Source: Lithospermum erythrorhizon
Lineage: Eukaryota; Streptophyta; Magnoliopsida; Boraginales; Boraginaceae
Assembly: GCA_019722365.1 (NCBI GenBank)
Contig: JADFUC010001898.1
Location: 496,001 to 560,000, forward strand
Direction: 5' to 3'
Length of the DNA stretch: 64,000 bases
Made by a program: the position numbers and the translations under genes. Below are positions 1 to 12,435 of this stretch, piece by piece. The notes under the pieces were generated by a model, which saw only the letters and a program-made list of their open reading frames with translations, had not been told where the DNA came from and did not search any database. Every line of letters begins with the position of its first letter. Within the stretch, counting starts at the first letter, position 1.

Positions 1-2
1 TA

Positions 3-3000
3 TCGTCACTGGTGTGGTGTCAGACGCGGTCTAACGGTCTTTCTGCTTGCCGGTTGTTATCTTCCAGCCTTGATGGATCAGTTTCGGAGTGGGATCTCTT
101 TGATTTAACACAAAAGGTATTATTTTTTCAGGGAAAATAATGTTTTGATTTCATTGAAGATTGTAATTCAGGAATGGTAATGGCATTGCTGAGTGTTCCA
201 AAGTAGATTAAAAGGCATTTTGTTTATATGATAAGTTGCTATATGGTGTATCTGTTAATTACATTATCCTGGCACTGTTATTTGAGAAAAAATTGCTACA
301 CTGATAACATGTATTGCCCAAGTATGGTGGGATTTTCTTTTTGTAAATGCCAGGAAAGCTGAAAGTTTATACTTAGCAACTAAATTGATGATGTGATAAA
401 GTTTCAACTTTTTCTCATGGTCATTTGAGTCTCTTGCTTTGTTAAATATCTCAGGGAATTAGAAGTACTACTTTCATATCATGAAATATAATTGCTTAGC
501 TGTTGAAATAAGAATCTTTAAGCTGAATATTCTTTTGTGCCTGCCAAGTAGCGTGGTTTTTTGAAATTTTGGTTCATATATGTGCAGACTGTGCTAGATA
601 CAATCGGAGTTACATTATGGCAGATGGCTGCTGAACCTTTTAGTAGCTCAACACTCGTAAAGAAATCATCACATCATGAAAATGGCCATGTTAATTTTCA
701 AATAAATGGTCACAAGGATGATGAATGTAGTGAGAGTGAAGTTGAGGATGAATCGGTTAATGAGCTTTATGAGGAAACTGATGTTAATAGTAATCGTCTT
801 GCAATAGCTTGTGATGATGGATGTGTGCGGATTTATAGGGTTACAGATGAAGACAAGTTAACATATGTCAGATCCATGCCAAGGGTCAGTGGTGAGATAA
901 TTACCCCTGTTCATATAGTCATGCCTTTAATTTTGTGAAAGGGGTCATTAAGAACATTATGTCTTTTGTGATTCTCAGGGCGTACTTTAAGTGTAGCCTG
1001 GAGTACCGATGCCTGCAGGATATTTTCAGGCAGTAGTGATGGGTATGTGAACTTTCTTATTTGTTGGACGTCAATGTCAAGTACATATATGGCATTTACT
1101 TATTGCCTTCAATATTTGGCTTTTGTCAGATTCATACGGTGTTGGGATGCTAAACTTGGGCAGGAGGTCTACAGGATAACAGTGGGTCTTGGAGGTCAGG
1201 AAATTGGACATGAGCTTTGTATATGGTCTCTACTTGCCCTTAGGTGAAATTCTGTGCCAGCTTTTTATTCTACATCTATTTGTTTGCATGTTAAACCGTA
1301 TCAAGAAATAGTTGATTCATTAGTTATTTTACTGATCTCTGCTTAAATGCTTTCAGAAATGGCACTCTTGTCAGTGGTGATAGTACTGGCAGTGTTCAGT
1401 TTTGGGACAGTCATTTGGGGACACTTTTGAATGTGCATTCGTACCACCGAGGCGATGTGAGTGCTTTAGCGGCCTCTACAAGTCACAATAGAGTATTTGC
1501 TGCAGGTTCTGATGGTCAGGTAGTAAATGTACTCCTTGTATTATCTTGTTATTTCATTCTTTTGGATGTAAATTGATGTACCTTCACCCCTATGTTTCTG
1601 TAATGTCCCAACTGTAGTAGTGTACCTGACGTTCGACTTCTACTTGGCCAGGTCATCCTTTATAAGCTTTCCAGTAATCCAGAAGGGTCTAATGATGGGA
1701 AATTATTGTCTGACTTTGTGAAAAAATGGGTGTATGTTTGCAAGGTGAAGGCGCACACACATGATATCAGGGCCTTGACTATAGCTGTTCCCATTTACCA
1801 AGAAGGTTTGTTCATAGTTTTGATTGTTTTCTCCTGCAATACTGTTTATTGTGGACTAGTTTGATGCACACTTCTATTTGTTGACTATGCATACTGTTTA
1901 AGTTGCTGATTATTCTGCATTTGTTATTCTCAGTGGCGGGTGTCTGTCCTGATAAAAAAGAAATGAGAACGGAAAAGCTCAGTTACCATAAATGGGCTCA
2001 GTTAGGTGTGCCTATGCTTGTTTCTGGTGGTGATGATGCCAAACTATATGCGTATTCTGCCAGAGAATTTACAAAATTTGCTCCACATGATATATGCCCT
2101 GCACCCCAGAGAATTCCAATACAGCTTGAACTTAATACCGTTTTCAAGCAGAATAATAGAGTTTTTGATAAGACTCCTTTGCTTTTGATCCAGAATTCTC
2201 GACAGTTAGACATATGTACCGTGCATATAAAGAATGGATCTGTTTCTGAAAATGGCATTGTTGGGCCTGCTACAGATCTGGTTGCCCTTGCCAAATGTAG
2301 GTCTTCTCGTAAGATTATATGCAGTACAATATCTTCTTCAGGAATGTTTTTTGCTTATTCTGATCAAGTGAAACCCAAGTTATTTGAGTTGAAGAGGAGC
2401 AAAGCGGGAAAGACGGAATGGACTATTGGAAAACAACGTTTACCGGTGGAATTACCTTTTGCCCATTCAATGATATTTAGTTCTGATTCCTCTCGGTTGA
2501 TGATAGCAGGGCAAGACCGAATGATATACGTAAGTCATTATGTTCCTTTCTGTTGAATTTAACCAGTTCATGTCGTCCGTCTATTTTATGCAAGTAATTC
2601 TAAATTCCTCCTTCAGTCACCATATTCATTTATATTGACAACGTCATTGTGTTCATTGTGTAACATGACCAAAAGAGTTTTGTATGCTTCTGTTTATATG
2701 GGATAGAATATTGAGGTTATTATCTATGAAGGTTTCGTTTGGAAGTTGTTAAATTTTTAACGATATGTCAATTACTCGAGACAATTTTAATGGTGTAGTA
2801 TATGTCAACACCGGTTAATATAGGCGAAGCATACTTACAAAGAAGATGTCATTATAAAGTCTAATTCTTGCATTTTTACTGTTACTAGTGCTTATTAACT
2901 TGGCAATCTCGCACTGAACCAAATTCTTTTTATTTGTACTGTTCAGAATTGAGAAAATGATTCAATTTCATTATGGGTTTGATGAGACTTGCTCTAATAA

Positions 3001-5045
3001 TTTTTCATTGTAGACTCTAGGTTGTGTTGTTATCTTTTTAAGTCATTTAATAAATTCACTTTACCGTATGTGTCTAATATCAAACAATATTTTTTCAGTG
3101 TATTCTAGGTTGTACTGTTCGGAATTGAGAAAATGATTCAATTTCATTATGGGGTTGATGAGACTTGCTCTAATAATTTTTCATTGTAGACTCTAGGTTG
3201 TGTTGTTATCTTTTTAAGTCATTTAATAAATTCGCTTTACCGTATGTGTCTAATATCAAACAATATTTTTTCCAGTGTATTCTAGGTTTATTTCCTTTGA
3301 GCTAGCAAATCTCAGCTGATTCAATTTTATTCTGTGGACCAGTTAAGATAATTAGATTGTTAATTTCGTTGCTTGATGTTTGCTCCTTGCATTCCTATTT
3401 CATAAAACAACACAAGCATGAGTTGGGATAGGAATGTGATCCAAATTATTCCGATTCCTCACTATTCTGAATCATCTTGTTATGCACACCATTTTTAAAA
3501 TTGGCCTAATTATTTGCAGATTGTTGATGTTAGAAGCTCCCAGCTATTCTATGTCTTTACGCCATGTCGGAAAGATCATGATGAGGAGTTACCTCCAGCT
3601 GAACCCCCCATTACAAAAATGTTTACTAGTAATGATGGGCAGTGGCTTGCTGCTGTTAATTGCTTCGGGGACGTATATATATTCAACCTAGAGATTCAGA
3701 GGTGAGAATTTTGCCATAAACTGTGGTCGCTTTAATGGGTCTGCAAGTCTGCATTAGTTTTTTAATGTACAAGTACCATTCTTTACCCGTTTTACCTTAT
3801 TCTATTTTATCAATATACACAGAGTGATGCCAATATTATTTTCTGTTCATTTTTATATATTAATTATGTTAAAGCTTACAAGTATTGCTTGGCTCTGCTC
3901 GATCTTCATGGATGAATAAATTTCTTGCATGCAGGCAGCACTGGTTTATTTCAAGATTGGATGGAGCTTCTGTTGCTGCTGGTGGATTCGCTCCTGTTAA
4001 TAGCAATGTGCTTATTATTTCCACCTCATCAAACCAGATGTATGCTTTTGATGTGGAGGCAAAACAATTAGGAGAGTGGTCCATGCGCCATACATTTTCA
4101 TTGCCTAGAAGATACCAAGATTTTCCTGGGGAGGTAATCGGGCTCTCTTTCCAACCATCCAGTTGTTCGTCATCGGTTATCGCCTACAGTCCCAGGTAAG
4201 ATATATTATTTCCCCCCAGCGGATTATTGGAGTCACCCCTCAATTTCTAGACTTATATGCCTTATTGGAAATGATGAGAAACAGTTAACTCCCTGAATTT
4301 CTAGACTTATATGCCTTATTGGAAATGATGAGAAACAGTTAACTCCCTGATCAAATTGTCGGATAGTTGGTGAGCAAAACTGCTCCTAGCTCGGCTTGGC
4401 CTTTACTAGGTATTGGCTTTCTGCTTTAGGGATCATCACTATGACTTTCAACTAATCCGTAGTTAATGGTCAAGGCCGTGTAATTAATAATTTTCCTGAT
4501 ATCATTAGCCGTGTTAACCTTGGTATGGAAGTTATGCATGAAGCTACTTTAATTTCCCTCTATACTTAGCTACCTACCGCCAAAGTTCCAATTACATATG
4601 GATAAGACTCTGTCTTAGTGGATATACTGAATTATCGTTCGATGTTAATCCACTTATTATTTGAGGCTACTTTAGTTTATTCCATTTCATGTGAATAGCA
4701 AGGAGTGGATATTGCAGTATTTTGGTAGGCATGGTAATGGAAATAATATTGTGTAATGTTTTGTGTTCACAATTATAATATCTATACTTATGCTCTAGGT
4801 CGATGTGTGCTATTGACTTCGGTGTGCCAGTTGAAGTGGATGATGATAAAGCAAAACTGAAGCGTAAATCAAAAGAAAAAAGGCCAAATGATGGAGAGAA
4901 CTTCGTTTTTTCTGACTTCAGGGATCCTGTCTTATTTGTTGGTCATCTTTCAAAAAATTCTCTATTGATCATAGACAAACCTTGGATCGGAGTGGCAGAA
5001 GGTTTTGATGCAAAGCCTGTTCACAGGCATATATATGGGACATAA
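3..5045 (+). CDS. UTP4: U3 snoRNP / SSU processome WD40 protein UTP4 (cirhin) homologue, 5'-partial
   Basis: WD40 protein of the t-UTP subcomplex, which acts in the nucleolus in early pre-18S rRNA processing; the role is inferred from family resemblance. Exons read by eye, all in phase: 3-116, 588-891, 979-1042, 1130-1243, 1357-1519, 1652-1805, 1934-2529, 3520-3701, 3935-4195, 4799-5045. The first visible exon is already inside a WD40 blade ([18 protein letters not shown]), so the start codon lies upstream of the window. Further blades are visible as [24 protein letters not shown] and [12 protein letters not shown]. An acidic insert follows the second blade ([17 protein letters not shown]). 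The C-terminus has a lysine-rich patch ([11 protein letters not shown]) and ends [17 protein letters not shown], typical of plant UTP4 (Arabidopsis POPCORN/PCN type). No frame break was seen. The intron at 2530-3519 carries a 176-bp tandem duplication and the intron at 4196-4798 a 54-bp one. Confidence 0.87.
2935..3287. repeat. 176-bp tandem duplication in a UTP4 intron
   Basis: Two adjacent copies (2935-3110 and 3111-3287), both starting TGTACTGTTC and ending near GTGTATTCTAGGTT. They differ by only a few substitutions and one inserted C, so the duplication looks recent. Both copies lie inside the 2530-3519 intron and do not touch the splice sites. Confidence 0.9.
4242..4349. repeat. 54-bp tandem duplication in a UTP4 intron
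   Basis: The unit beginning AATTTCTAGACTTATATGCC is repeated directly (4242-4295, 4296-4349) with no difference that I can see. It lies inside the last UTP4 intron. Confidence 0.9.
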
Positions 5046-6580
5046 ATTGGCGTGATCTCACTTCTCCTTTTTTTCATCTTCTCCAAATAGTTTAGACGGG
5101 AAGTTTGAATGTTCCCGTTTGATCCCCTCTAGTGAAATTTTGTACGAGCCATAGGTAAAATCTATAGCATCTTGTGTGACTGGTTATAGTCGTAATTTGT
5201 AAAATCAGTTTCTTTTCAATATAGTTTCTCATTAGCTATTGTAGTGCTCCCCTCCTGAAAGTGGACTTTCAGTATCAGATATCCTTGGAGAGAAAGTCTA
5301 TTGCCAACAATGCCGTGTGTTCTCCACATCGTTCAATTGAAGCTTCATAGATTATGGAAAGCTGTCAACGGATGAAGCCCAAGGTTCTGAAGCCGGTATA
5401 TATATGATAGAGGTGTGGATATGAATGTTCATGTTCAGGGATTGGTTGAGATGTATGAAGTATTATGATCCCCAGTATGTGACAGATGAGTCAGGGATCA
5501 GGTCTGTTGCTATGGGGGGACACTCATGAAGAGCTCATCCTGCAGAAAGAGCCGAGGCACGTTGATTTGAGAGGGTAAAAAAGTGGGTGCATAAACTTTG
5601 CTAGTGAAGACCATAACTTAAATTGTTTGTTTCTTTATTTGTAGAACCAGACAGTTTAAACATTACTTCAGATCATTCCAGTTATCTAGTTCCAATGTCA
5701 GTTATGTTCTAATTCAATGTTGTTTTGCATACTGCATATAGTTGATTAGTTCTTGAATTTACAAATGATCGGAACTTTGAAATTTACTCCGATGATTAGA
5801 ATGGTGTATATTGAATAGGTAAATGCAATTTAAATAACAAGATGAATTATCATTTAACATGATACTTCACATACTTAACCGATTGATCTATCAAAACGTG
5901 ACAATGCCATCTTACATGATAGTTCGTCTGACAATGCCATCTTACATGATAGTTCGTCGATTTATGTAGGCTTTTTGGCCTATATACTCAATTTATCGCT
6001 AATTTTTTATATACTATTTCTAAATTTATTTATCTTATCCTAAAGGCATTTTTATATTATTCTTCGTTTTGCGCACAACTCGAACTATTATTATTCTTAT
6101 CTAAGGACATCTTAAACCTAATTTTCCACCTTTAAATATTTAAAATGACTATTTTATCCTAACACTACACACTACACAAAGAATAGGGTCACATTTTAAA
6201 ATATTTTACATGATTAAAATAAGACGTCAACCCTTTCCTTTTAACACACTCCACCCTATTAAAATATTCATAGTCATTTTATACGATGAAAATTGTACCT
6301 GCGTGCTGTTTTACGTTAGTTAATAAGAGGGTGATACGCCCTACGTTATTTAATAATTTCTGCAACTACGTATAAGGCTGACTAAAAAGCCATTTATATA
6401 TAAAACAAATGAATCATTTATATGTTAGTAATTTTTTATGAAGTATTTTAAAAAAATCAAATTATAATATTAACTGTAAATTAAGTTGAACCATATACAA
6501 AAAGTCACGCTAGTCAACTATGAATATTAAAAAAGTGACCACTATTTTGAGAAGTATTGACACAAACATAAACATTAAGA
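5046..6580. other. Intergenic: UTP4 3' UTR and AT-rich spacer
   Basis: No convincing ORF. The first 500 bases are probably 3' UTR of the UTP4 gene. A perfect 30-bp tandem duplication sits at 5899-5958. The remainder is AT-rich spacer leading to the tRNA gene. Confidence 0.5.
5899..5958. repeat. Perfect 30-bp tandem duplication
   Basis: The unit starting TGACAATGCCATCTTACATG occurs twice back to back (5899-5928 and 5929-5958) without a mismatch. Confidence 0.9.
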
Positions 6581-6652
6581 GGGCATTTGGTCTAGTGGTA
6601 TGATTCTCGCTTTGGGTGCGAGAGGTCCGGAGTTCGATTCTCCGAATGCCCC
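6581..6652 (+). tRNA. tRNA-Pro (anticodon TGG)
   Basis: A 72-nt cloverleaf. The acceptor stem GGGCATT pairs with AATGCCC, followed by discriminator C at 6652. The D arm is GTCTAGTGGTATGATTC-like (A box). The anticodon stem TCTCGC/GCGAGA flanks the loop TTTGGGT with anticodon TGG (proline). The T arm contains GTTCGATTC (B box). CCA is not encoded, as expected for a nuclear gene. No intron. A run of eight T follows at 6653. Confidence 0.97.
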
Positions 6653-6660
6653 TTTTTTTT
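6653..6660 (+). terminator. RNA polymerase III oligo-T terminator of tRNA-Pro
   Basis: Eight consecutive T directly after the discriminator base, the standard Pol III stop signal. Confidence 0.9.
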
Positions 6661-8147
6661 AATTTAGTTCTCAGTAATTTTTAAGCTGGAAAGATTTAAG
6701 CACCCTCTTTATTATTTACCTGTTTTATGGAAAATCATTTGCTGTTTCTTGTACTTCGATTATGTGAAATAGATTCCGGAGAAAAGAGGTCAGAAATAGA
6801 GTGAGTACTGAGTATGGCCATTGGAGAAGCTTCTGAAGAGAACGATGATTTGATGATCATATCATTCAAATGCATGTCGGTTTTTCTCTTGTGTTTCGAC
6901 ATTTTGCCCATATCATGTTTATTTTTCTTCAAATAAATGTAGTTTGTTTTAGGTTGCATTGTACAATATTAATGAAAAATTTGGTTTGATGCAACATGAA
7001 CTCTTAGATTTTCAATATTTTGCCTATATCATGTTTATGTTTTCTTCAAATAAATGTTGTTTGTTTTAGGTTGCATTGTACAACAATAATGAAAAATTTG
7101 GTTTAATGCAACAACGAAGACCCTTAGATTTTCTGACATTTTGCCTATATCATGCTTATGTTTTCTTCAAATAAATGTAGTTAGCTTTAGGTTGCAATAT
7201 ACAATATTAATGAAAAATTTGGTTTAATGCACCAATGAAGACCCATAAATTTTTTCTTGCAAGCTTGCATTTGAAATAATTTTTCACAACAAACAAGATC
7301 AACTACATGTCAGTATACTCAAATGTAATTGTGAAATTCTCCAGACTGACATTTATAAAAAAAAAAAAAGTGCAAATGCAAATAGTAACTGATCGTTATA
7401 CATGAATAATTGTACTACGTATAAACATTTCGAGTCTAAACAACCTAATGTTGTAAATGCGTTCAATCTGAGTTGCCACCATTGCGTTTTCATTGCAGAG
7501 GAGAATCCTGTCGAATGCTAGTGGATCGCCTTTCTGCAAGTGATGAACCTGAAGTTAACAGAGAAAAGTCATGTAGAGCTTATAATAATGGGCACAGTTG
7601 ATAAAAGCACACTCCCAAGAGAATCAAAATATGAAATTTTGACAATCGTCACTACGTCTACACCATTGCAGAAAACTAAAAATGTGCATCTGAACTAGAT
7701 GTCTAAACTCAAAACTTCAATTTGGGAGCTAAATTGGACACGAAATAATTGTTATTAGTGTCCATTCACATGCCAAATTCAGTAAACAAAGTAAAAACAG
7801 ATTCAAATTAGAAGCCACTTTCGATTTCCAGGACCCAACCAATGGGCGGTCTTATTTACTTAATTTGAAAAATTCTGTGGACGCTAATTCAACATTCTGG
7901 TGTCCAGCTTCGGTGTTGAATGTTTCTTGGAGAGTTGGAGTCTTGCTTCAGCATCAAAATATTTTTTGGCGACACATAGACAGGAAAAAAATGGAAAATA
8001 CCAAAATCAGTGTTTCATGTGTGCTTTTAGTGTAGTATCCACAAGTAAGCTGACAATACCTCTTCATGTTTTATCAGAGTACACTTCTGCATCAAGAATT
8101 TTCCAAAGGTATGTTCTTCAAGAATCCCTTAAGATGCTTACGTATTC
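6661..8147. other. Intergenic / probable 3' UTR of the AKAP17A-like gene
   Basis: Apart from the tandem repeat at 6901-7255 and a run of 13 A near 7358, no structure stands out. The segment just below 8148 is probably 3' UTR of the minus-strand gene. Confidence 0.4.
6901..7255. repeat. Three-copy tandem repeat, about 118-bp unit
   Basis: Three diverged copies begin at 6901, 7017 and 7138 with ATTTTGCC(C/T)ATATCATG. Each continues through a TTCTTCAAATAAATG block, a TTTAGGTTGCA block and an AATGAAAAATTTGGTTT block. No coding potential. It lies between the tRNA gene and the 3' end of the AKAP17A-like gene. Confidence 0.88.
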
Positions 8148-11100
8148 TCATTCCTGCAGAAGGTAAATAGGCTTTCAAAAGTTAAATTAGTAAAATATAA
8201 TCTCTTCTATTACTACAGCTTCAGAGATGAGGTTTCCAAAATGGCGATGCAAACAAATAGGAGCTATGACACATTTAGACTAGCGGAGATGGAATATGTA
8301 CAAGTAAAACTTCAGTCATAATAGATTGATAGTTATCCAAGCAAGTCCGACACCAGAACTTTCTAATAAATTAAATGTTCAAGTGCAAACCTTAAGTCTC
8401 TTCTTCCTTGAGTTCTCAGGGCTAAATCTAGATATACTGGAGTGATGTCTAGTACCATCACTTCGAGGATCTTTGGAATCGATAGCTGGCTTCCATCTAC
8501 TTTTATCTTCTGTATGACTTCTGGCATTCCGAAAAAAATCATCCTTGTCCCAAGTGACATCATAGTCTGCTCTCAAACGAGATCCTTTCTGCATAATTAC
8601 CATTACAATAGAAATTTATATTAGTCGGGCAAGTTCTACAATATTAAATGATATTTTAAGACTAACAGGCTACTTGGACCTAACTATTGCACTCATATCA
8701 ACCAGACCATATTTATTATTAAAACAAGTTCGTCTCAATATTGAAACTCTCATGCTCCTGCTGAACTACTTAATTGAGTGAATCTGATACTGAAATTACT
8801 CGGCAAAATAAAATCAAACATTAGAAATTTTTTCCACATCAATAGCAATGCATGCCCTTCATTGCCTAATCTTTGTATGTGTTCCTCCTAAAATTAAGTA
8901 GTTAACCCTTGGCTGTTCATGACATCCCAACTTTAGCCATGAAGTCATTTCCTACCCCAAATTTCAAGTGATATTTAACAACGTGCATCCCTGTATTTAA
9001 AAATAAACATTGAAGTGGCACCAAGGAAATACCTTATGTAACGAACGGCCAGATAGGACCTTCAAGGCGGCATAGAAGTCTTTGTGTTTTTCAAACCTCA
9101 CCACGATCTTACAGTTGAGACCTGGAACAATATCTTCTTCGCCTTCATCTTCATCCTTTCCTATACCATCATCCTCAGCAACATGAAGGTTCCTATCCAG
9201 GAAAAGAAATTGAGTAGCAGGAGCCAAAGAATAAATGACATGAACATTATATTGTGCATACAAGATAACACTATAACAGTAAGTTGCGAGACTTCAAAAT
9301 TAGAGAAAACCAACATTAGAATTACATAATTTAGTATTACCAAGCTGGCAGATTAGAATTGATTATAGTTACTAGTTAGGTGTATCGAGTCTTATTATAA
9401 TTTCACAGTTTAAGAAGGAAATAAAGTCAGAGTTAGTAATTACTTGTTGCTTAGGTTAATTCCTATTCCTAATTTAATTTAGTCCAAGTCAGAGTTCACA
9501 TATATGGTTGTCACTAAAAGGTTTAAATGTGTGGAAGACATTTTGAATAGGCAATAATAGAGAGATTGGTAGTAGGAGGTAGTGCTGAACTACATAGTAT
9601 AGGCGATGTTAGCGTAGGCCATTGTGTACTGGTGCCAATATAGAGTATCTGTTTTATGGAGGGAGAGACTCAGTATCGCACATTAGCAACCGTTTAAGTA
9701 TGACCACAGAAGAATATCAACTGGTAAAAGAGACCAAAGATGTAAAAAGTGTAATCTGATAAGCACCACAATTTCTTCTCTTTTTTGTTAAAATAGAGAT
9801 CAGCTTTAAGACTTCATCTGATCTGTCACTACATAACGTATCGATACAAGCAATTAGACTAGAGTTTTTCATTTGAATTCCAAAATGGTCCAATTAAGAT
9901 CATGGGGAAGAGTGGGTGAAGGTCAAACAACATGTCAATTTAGAGTTTTATAGGCATCTTTAGTGAAGTATACTCTGACCAAGTGACATAAGACATAGCG
10001 TGCTGTTTATAGTAGCCAATTATAGACACTAAAGCCAGTAGTATGACAAGTTACACCACTTAATAGTCAATATTAACTTACCTTATGTTCCCAAAAACAG
10101 AAAATATTGTGTGAGACACTAGCATTGAGGGTTTGGAGGAAACACGTGGCTCTGCAAACCACCGGGATGGCATGCCTCTCAGCACAATCGTATCAGGCTG
10201 ATATTTAACATCCCTAGGATATCCTGGTCAAATGGACTCCAAATAATTGGAAAGTTGTTAGACAGTATTTGAAATAGCACTTATCATGATATGTTAGCAC
10301 ATATTCATTGCATAGCTAAAAATGATAATGGTTTGCAGCCACAACCAAAATGATGCATGTATGCGAGTCTACTCAACATCAAATACTCATTATCACACAT
10401 CACTCAAGATAAAATTGGCATAAAAACTGATTTAAGCTTTTCTGGGAACAGCAAATATTAGCATATAACTGAAGTCAAGATGTTTTAAACATCAAAAAGA
10501 TCATAAATGCTAAAACTCTTCTTCACTTCGACAAAAAATTTACACCCAAAAGTTAAAGTAAGTAGTACATGTCAACATTTTAAGGTTCTGCGGACACCAA
10601 CATTACAACAAGACCTTTTCAGACAATGAAACTTCCCAATCTTCACGAACTCAGAGCAAACACATATCTAATTAACTAGTTCATCTCCTGCTGCACTTAC
10701 ATCATATCACTACTTTTTTGAAAAAGCTCTAAACTTGGCAAGCCTCTTGCAGTAATTGGAATATGAAGTTATTAACCTCAAACTATATCCAAGTCAATGA
10801 TATAAAATGCCCAACTTCCCATAAATACTAATCTTTCCTAAACCTCAATATTAAAAAAAAAAAAAAAACTTCCTAGACCTATCAAGAAATTGAAAAATAC
10901 AAAATTTCAAAAAAATAAAATCAAAACTTTACAAACTAGAAACTTATAAGGTTCCCGGAACACCGACATTAAAGCAAAACCTTTTCAGACCATGAAACTT
11001 CCCACTCTTGACGAACTCAAAGCAAATCCATATATACAATTAACTAGATCATGTCCTCCTGCACTTAAATCATATGACCATATCACTAGATTTTTATTAA

Positions 11101-12435
11101 CAAAGTTCTAAACTTGGCAACCCTCTTGCACTAATTGTAATGAGTAACTCTAGCTAATGAAAAGCAAAAGTGAAAATCTGCACACATTCTTAATAAAATA
11201 TTTCTAGCCTAAACAATCATTTATATTGATATTGAGATAGTACTACGTTATGAACCTCGGATTATACCCAATTGTGCCAATTTCCCCCAAATATTAACCT
11301 TTTCTAACATCACAATACTAAAATTGGGCAATAGCAAATCTAAAAAAGCCAAAACTTTACAAAACCACTATCACCAAAATCAGCCATCTACTCCTTCACT
11401 TATAGCATATCACTACCTTTTTAACAAAGTCCAAAACATGGCAAGCCTCTTGCACTAATTGAGATATAATGCCCAATAGGACAATGTCCCACAAATACTA
11501 TGCTTTTCAAGCATCATACATTAAGATTACACTAACATGACCCAATGCCTCAGAAGAGAGACATAGCCTAAGCGATTTGGGGGGGAGGATGGATGTAATA
11601 TAGACACCTTTGTGATAACGAGAGGAGACATTTTAAGATTAGTGATGCAAGCTTGATATCTATTCTTCGCGATAAATAAACAGCGTAGTTAGTATAACAA
11701 GCTACCTTGATTTACGCCATGCCATTATATCAAGAGGCAGATAACACAGAATCTTTAACTTCACAACAAATGAAAAATAGCTTTTCAAACATCACGATAT
11801 TTAAAAAAAAAAAAAAATCTTAATGGATATATCAAAAAATATAAAAATACCAAACTACAAAAAAAAAATTAAAAAAATTAAAACATTACAAAACCTTTAA
11901 CACCAAAAGCAGCCATCTCCTCCCACTCCTTCCTCATCCCTTGAAAATCATCCCCTTTAGGCAACTCCACACTCAACTTAAACTTCACCCCTTCCAAACT
12001 CAACTCCATCCCATCCATCTCCTCCACAAACCCCTTCCTCCACTCCAAGAACCTCTTCTCCACAGCCTCAACCCCCTTCTCCACATTCTCATTCAAACTC
12101 CCCAACCCCAACACCCTCCTCAAAAACCCCAACTCCCCAATACAAATAGTCCCTCTACCAATTGCCTCCCCCCTCTTCCTCTTGTTCAAGTTCTTGAATT
12201 TCTTGATTTTGATGGCGTCGTCTTCGGGGAAGGGGATGGAGTGGGTGGTTTTGAGGTAGGTGAGGAGGGAGGTTTTGAGGGACCAGTCGTTGAGAGGAGA
12301 GAGGGAGGTGTCGGAACGGTGGAGAGAGAAATGGAGTTTGATGCGTGGGAGGAGACAGAGTGAGTTGTTGTCGAGGTTGAAGGGGTCTGTCGGGTTTAAG
12401 GATGCAAGAGGGGGGGTTGGGTTTGGGTTTGTCAT
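8148..12435 (-). CDS. RRM-containing A-kinase anchor protein 17A-like (XE7/SFRS17A-type) protein
   Basis: Predicted nuclear RNA-binding or splicing-associated protein; the function is inferred from resemblance to plant AKAP17A-type proteins. Exons on the minus strand: 12435-11895, 10223-10082, 9192-9033, 8588-8391, 8153-8148, together 1047 nt in one frame (348 aa plus stop). The start MTNPNPTPPLASL was chosen because the upstream in-frame extension looks like untranslated sequence. Exon 1 has a basic patch (KKFKNLNKRKRG) and an amphipathic segment. Exons 2-3 hold the RRM-like core (PDTIVLRGMPSRWFAEPRVS, then CKIVVRFEKHKDFYAALKVL). Exon 4 carries the KGSRLRADYDVTWDKDDFFR motif and ends in basic RKKRLK. 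The last exon is tiny: after TTCTGCAG it encodes only E and the TGA stop. That assignment is the least certain. An alternative last exon near 7405-7550 is discussed under rejected items. Confidence 0.68.
10580..11894. repeat. Degenerate duplicated blocks in intron 1 of the AKAP17A-like gene
   Basis: Three to four diverged copies of a block of roughly 350-500 bp. Shared landmarks are CTGCACTTA...CATATCAC, AAACTTGGCAA(G/C)CCTCTTGCA and a poly-A/AAAACTTTACAAA stretch, seen near 10582, 10941, 11350 and 11880. The copy near 11350 resembles the exon 1 end with its donor site (TTTACAAAACC followed by ATCACCAAAATCAGCCATCT), so the duplication unit included the exon border. Confidence 0.65.

Noticed and set aside
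7405..7550. Minus-strand open stretch KGDPLAFDRILLCNENAMVA as the last exon of the AKAP17A-like gene
   Set aside because: It has a usable acceptor and stays open for about 45 codons, but it lies farther away and does not match my memory of the family's short basic C-terminus; the E-stop exon at 8148-8153 fits better. Not excluded.
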